A stretch of DNA of 64,000 nt from Amoebidium appalachense (taxonomy: Eukaryota > Ichthyosporea). Made by a program: the position numbers and the translations under genes. Of this stretch, positions 59,974-64,000 are shown piece after piece. Positions within the stretch are counted from its first letter, which is position 1. The number at the start of each line of letters is the position of its first letter. The stretch is taken from contig CAVNZM010000001.1 of NCBI GenBank assembly GCA_963693365.1, positions 17,918,001-17,982,000 of the forward strand, written 5' to 3'. The notes under the pieces are model-generated. The model made no database searches. It was not told the origin of the DNA and saw nothing but the letters and a program-made list of their open reading frames with translations.

Positions 59974-61087
59974 CCCCCAACCTCCCCTCCCCTCCCCTCG
60001 GGGAACCCCTGCTTTCGGCTTGTTTTCCTCTTCAACATGTAAATCCCAGCCATTCTTTGCTTGAGCTTGGTACTTGCCTTGCTCTTGGATCCAATCAAGC
60101 ACCTCGTCCTGCTTTTTTTCAATTGCCACAGTGTTTGCGCTTTGCTCCATTTCACCAGGTCCGCCTGTGGGTGTACAAGTTTGATTCCTAGTTTTCAGTC
60201 CCTGCCTACACAGGCATATCATACCTCCATGACTACGGTTTCTCTGGTACTGGAGGGGTCGAATCTGCCATATTTTTTCTTCTCAGTGGAAGGTTTTTAG
60301 GCGCGATCATCCACAAACACGTTGTTGCGGTGGCAAAGAAACAACTGTACACACGTTTCTCACTTTTTTCCATTTCTGACAAATAGCGTAGAAAGATCTG
60401 ACTGACTCCCACCCTCCACAGGCATATTCCCAGTCACCCCAGAGTTTGTAGAGCAGCAGATGGACTCTGTTTTGGGTGACCTGGGGACTTCTGCTATAAA
60501 AACCGGCATGCTTCCCACTGGTTGGTCCCCCCCCCTCCCCCCCCCCCAACCCCTTCTGTCCCCTCTTCCCCTCTTCCTTTCTACTTCTTGCCTTATTCCT
60601 TTTTCCTGTGGGTGGAGGAGGGAACAGGGAGTTAGAGAAGGGGGGAGGAGGGATTTGTTTCTGTGCATTTATGTATGCAAGTGTGTACGTTCAAGGCATG
60701 TGCACGAGTGCTTGTGTGTGGGCGTATCTACCACATATAGTAAAAGGTGTGAGCACATATCATGTATCCGACTGTGCGCAGTGTGTGCACATGTTAACCA
60801 CGTCATGTGTTTTTCATGTGTAACTTGTACAATTAAAGACATTTTTTTTTGAAACACACAACCATGGCCCTGACTCTATGGGGTCCACAGCACCCATCAT
60901 CCGGTCTGTGGCAGCCAAGATTGTCCAGTACAATGTCGGTGGGTGGCCCGTGTTCCATGTGGTGCAAACACACGGGGGGGGGGGGGAGGGGAGGGTTCTG
61001 TGTTTTGTGTGTGTTGGGAAGGGGAGGGGGGGGGGGGGGGGGGGGGGACGCCGTTAGCTTTTTTTTTTTTTTTTTTTTTTTTGGTGT

Positions 61088-61122
<35 letters not shown>

Positions 61123-61436
61123 AGAGAATGAAGAGGCAGGAATGTAACAAGATTCGGAGAAGGGTGGGAGGCGGGGGGGAAGGGGGGAAAATGGTTGAGG
61201 AATTGGACAGGAATCAGTAGTCGTTCGGGCATGCATTACGGTGTCTGTATTGTATAGTACTGATGTGTGGAACGAGGAGTACAAAAGCGCCTTCTCCTCC
61301 CCTCCCCTTCCTCCTCCTCCCCTCCCCCTCTCCCCCCCTTCCTCGTCACTCCTTCCGTCGATCTTTCTTTCTCCCGTTTGTTCCCAAAGTCTTTCCCTCT
61401 TCCTCTTCTGCCCCCCCCCCCCCCCCCCCCCCCCCC

Positions 61437-61468
<32 letters not shown>

Positions 61469-62163
61469 CTGTGCTTCTCCTAGTTTAAGGACGAACCCCT
61501 TCCCCTTTGGCTCTATGTACATCCCCTTCGTATGTATTTCTATACCGGATTTCCCACTCTTTTTCTCTACTTTCTCCTTCGCTTGCTCCACTCAATTGTA
61601 GTAGGTGTATATCCATGTGTGTGCATATTATGGGGAACATTAGCTCACCCACACTGATTCCATACAGGTCTAGTTGTGGTCGATCCTGTGATGGTGGCAA
61701 CGAGTGGAGACACCTTGGCCGGTATGGAGCCTTCCCCTCCCCTCCCCCCCCCCTCCCCCCCCCCCCCCCCCCCCCCAACTTTTCTCCCCTTTTCTTCCCC
61801 TCCCCTCCCCCCCCCCTTCGGGAGCTCCCAAATATCTACCTGACCACCCTCCCCCCCCCCCCCCCCCCCCCCTCCCCCACCCCCTACCCCCCCACCCCAC
61901 CTCCACCCACCCCGTATGTATATATACATCTCTAAGCAAAACAAAAAATACAACCCAAATAACTTACTAACATGCATGGTGCGTGCAGGGGGTACCGATG
62001 TGCTGTGTGCACTGAGGGATGTTCTGATACCCCATGCCACCATCGTGACCCCAAACCTGCACGAGGCCTGCATGCTCCTCGGAAAGAACCCTGGTAATCC
62101 CCCCTCCCCCCCCTCCCCCGCGCGCACCCCCCACCCCCACCCCCAACCCCCCGCTCTTCCTCT

Positions 62164-62195
<32 letters not shown>

Positions 62196-62460
62196 CCCCT
62201 CCCCCCGGCACCAAAAACCAAAAAAACGAAAATGGAGAAACCACTAAACCAACAACCCCCCCGCCCCCCCAGCCTTCAACCTACCCCACCACTCAGCAAA
62301 CCATCACCATAGCCACGTGTGAGTGCTCACACACATGCACACACACCACCCCCACAAGAGTACATATTTGCACACGGGCAGGCGCATGCACATGAGGGCT
62401 ACCAACAATGGTCTTGCCGATCTATTACCCCAAGTATAGTTGCCTAATCTATATGCAGGA

Positions 62461-62496
<36 letters not shown>

Positions 62497-63304
62497 TTCT
62501 CCCCCTCCCCCCTCCCCCTTCCCGCCGGAAAAAAAAAAGTAACTCTGAAAATGTGACAAATTTCAGAGGATAGCCCGATCAACAGTGTATCCGACATGAG
62601 GGATTTGGCCAGACAGCTGCATGAAATTTCTCGGCCGAGATTTGTCTACCTGAAGGGAGGTGGGTTTCTTATGTGTCCCCTTATATGTAACTGAAGAGTT
62701 TCCCTGTGTTGAGACTTGACTCCCCCCCCCCCCCCCCCCCTCCCCCCTCCCCCCTCCCCCTTCCCCCTTCCCCCCCCCCCTCCCCCCCCCCCCCCCCCCC
62801 CTTCAAGAATAGTTGTGGTTAAGCCATGTTTCCTCTGTCTTCCTGTGTTGTTTCTTAGTATCATTTCAACCCCTCCCTCCCGACAGGAGAACACGGAGAT
62901 AGAGGCTGTTTGCCTTATATTGGTCGTTTTCTTGTTCTTCATATGCCTTTTATTTCGTGCCTCTTGCTCATCACTGTGTGTCTACCTCTTACCCCCTCCC
63001 CCCCCTCCTCCCAACAAAAAATAGATTTAAAAACTAACAGTAATTTTAGAATCAAAAAAATGAGGGCACATGTATACACACGAGAGAGGGATAGCTAGAC
63101 AGATAGAAAATCGTGTTTGAGGTTTTTTGGCCAAAGAATTCACCGAATTGCTGACACCATCGTTTCTGTTAAAAATTGAATTCATCACGTGTGTCCGCCC
63201 ACTTGTTTTTCTGAAATTTCAGTTTATGAGAGTCACTACACAAGATGTGTTGGACACCTCAAGCTCCCAATAGGCACTTCAACGACCCCTCTCAGTCCCC
63301 CCCT

Positions 63305-63340
<36 letters not shown>

Positions 63341-63378
63341 TTTCTCCTTGGGCTCTTATGCCATGCACTAATGTTATA

Positions 63379-63420
<42 letters not shown>

Positions 63421-63508
63421 TCTGCAGGGCACCTAACGGGGCCTGTGAGAGAGCAACACGGTGCCCTCGACATTCTGTATGACGGAAACACCTTCACTGA
63501 GCTAACAG
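59286..63508 (+). CDS. thiD: ThiD-type hydroxymethylpyrimidine (phosphate) kinase, 3' end beyond window
   Basis: Ribokinase-fold enzyme that phosphorylates HMP and HMP-phosphate in thiamine synthesis (family knowledge). Exons seen: 59286-59445, 60422-60520, 60891-60938, 61668-61721, 61989-62093, 62567-62659, 63428-63508, giving about 213 residues. Motifs in order: [20 protein letters not shown] (substrate loop), [61 protein letters not shown], and [14 protein letters not shown]. Still missing is the C-terminal anion-hole and ATP motif (usually H-G-T-G-C-T-x-S-S-A), which must lie past the window edge. Every one of the seven donors is phase 1. The start ATG is in GCGCCATGGC. A bacterial-style TenA or ThiE fusion cannot be judged from what is present. 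Confidence 0.93.
59563..59782. repeat. (CT)n-rich polypyrimidine microsatellite
   Basis: CT arrays interrupted by a TA array (59597-59613) and short T-rich segments, followed by a C-run to about 59803. Intron 1 of the ThiD gene; on the sense strand this is one long pyrimidine tract but no acceptor follows it. Confidence 0.9.
59926..59972. repeat. 47-base C homopolymer
   Basis: Pure C-run in intron 1 of the ThiD gene, sense strand. Comparable pure runs are the 41-base G-run at 5954-5994 and the 45-base C-run at 47039-47083. Confidence 0.9.
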
Positions 63509-63763
63509 GTACTGTCTCAGCCCTGCTAGTACACACAGACGTACGCACACACACATGCAAACACACACACAACCACACACACACAGGGAGAGAGAGAGAG
63601 AGCACACGGGGACCCACACACACAAAGCACATGCACACACGTGCACACACAGACGCACACAGTACAAGGGGACCCACGCAGACATGTACACATGAATAAG
63701 CACACACGCACCTCGCACGCACGTACAGAAAAACACATACACACACACACACACACCACACTG

Positions 63764-63821
<58 letters not shown>

Positions 63822-64000
63822 CGTTGTTACACACACACACACACACACACATCTGGGTGAAGACAAGCGCACATACACCCACACCCACATATGCACACAG
63901 GCGTGCATACACACACCAGGGCCGCTGTCGCTACGACCACCGCGTAAATACATTACGTACACTTGTACACTACAGAGTTCAATTTCTTCTGCTTTGTGGG
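63509..64000. other. partial intron of thiD, CA-rich
   Basis: After the donor GTACTG the sequence is (CA)n-rich to about 63914. Possible acceptors follow at CACACCAG (63918) and CTACAG (63975), but neither leads to a recognisable ThiD segment before the window ends. Confidence 0.5.

Noticed and set aside
63915-64000. An eighth ThiD exon after CACACCAG or CTACAG
   Set aside because: Neither reading matches the expected C-terminal kinase motif, and the window ends too soon to see a donor.

Overview
The window comes from an intron-rich nuclear genome of an unidentified eukaryote, probably a protist. All splice sites I accepted are GT-AG, the standard genetic code works, and coding exons of about 12-610 bases sit in introns full of G/C homopolymers, (CA)n/(GT)n and (GA)n arrays. 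The gene set mixes families typical of animals and their relatives (THYN1, NSMCE2, TSSC4, SLC33A1, a PAN/EGF secreted protein, an anoctamin-like N-terminus) with two that animals lack (plant/fungal-type cystathionine beta-lyase and ThiD-type hydroxymethylpyrimidine kinase). I infer a free-living unicellular eukaryote that makes its own methionine and thiamine precursors. I cannot name the lineage.

Layout, left to right. 0.9-1.8 kb (-): two-exon gene of unknown function. 4.5-9.9 kb (-): cystathionine beta-lyase, 7 exons, 389 aa. 9.9-12.9 kb: divergent intergenic region. 12.9-20.2 kb (+): THYN1 EVE-domain protein, 9 exons, 280 aa. 20.3-25.1 kb (-): an incompletely resolved gene with the N-terminal cytosolic domain of an anoctamin but no visible membrane exons. 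26.5-33.2 kb (-): NSMCE2/MMS21 SUMO ligase. 33.8-38.3 kb (+): an apparently intact non-LTR retrotransposon with overlapping ORF1 and ORF2. 39.2-46.8 kb (+): secreted PAN/EGF modular protein. 49.1-52.0 kb (-): TSSC4. 52.7-58.4 kb (-): SLC33A1 acetyl-CoA transporter, with a tRNA-Phe(GAA) gene inside an intron. 59.3 kb to the window end (+): ThiD, cut off by the edge.

The genes are individually transcribed and functionally unrelated (methionine synthesis, thiamine synthesis, DNA-repair SUMOylation, U5 snRNP assembly, ER acetyl-CoA import, extracellular matrix or adhesion). Two pairs are divergent (CBL/THYN1 and SLC33A1/ThiD) and one is convergent (THYN1 and the anoctamin-like gene, stop codons about 86 bases apart).

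The most interesting unlisted structure is a dispersed family of about 100-290 bp repeats, at least nine copies. It has tRNA-like A- and B-box motifs, a shared core and a 3' end that runs into poly-C instead of poly-A. Every intronic copy lies in the sense orientation of its host gene. This may explain why introns here are studded with C-homopolymers on the coding strand, several of which serve directly as the tract before the 3' splice site.
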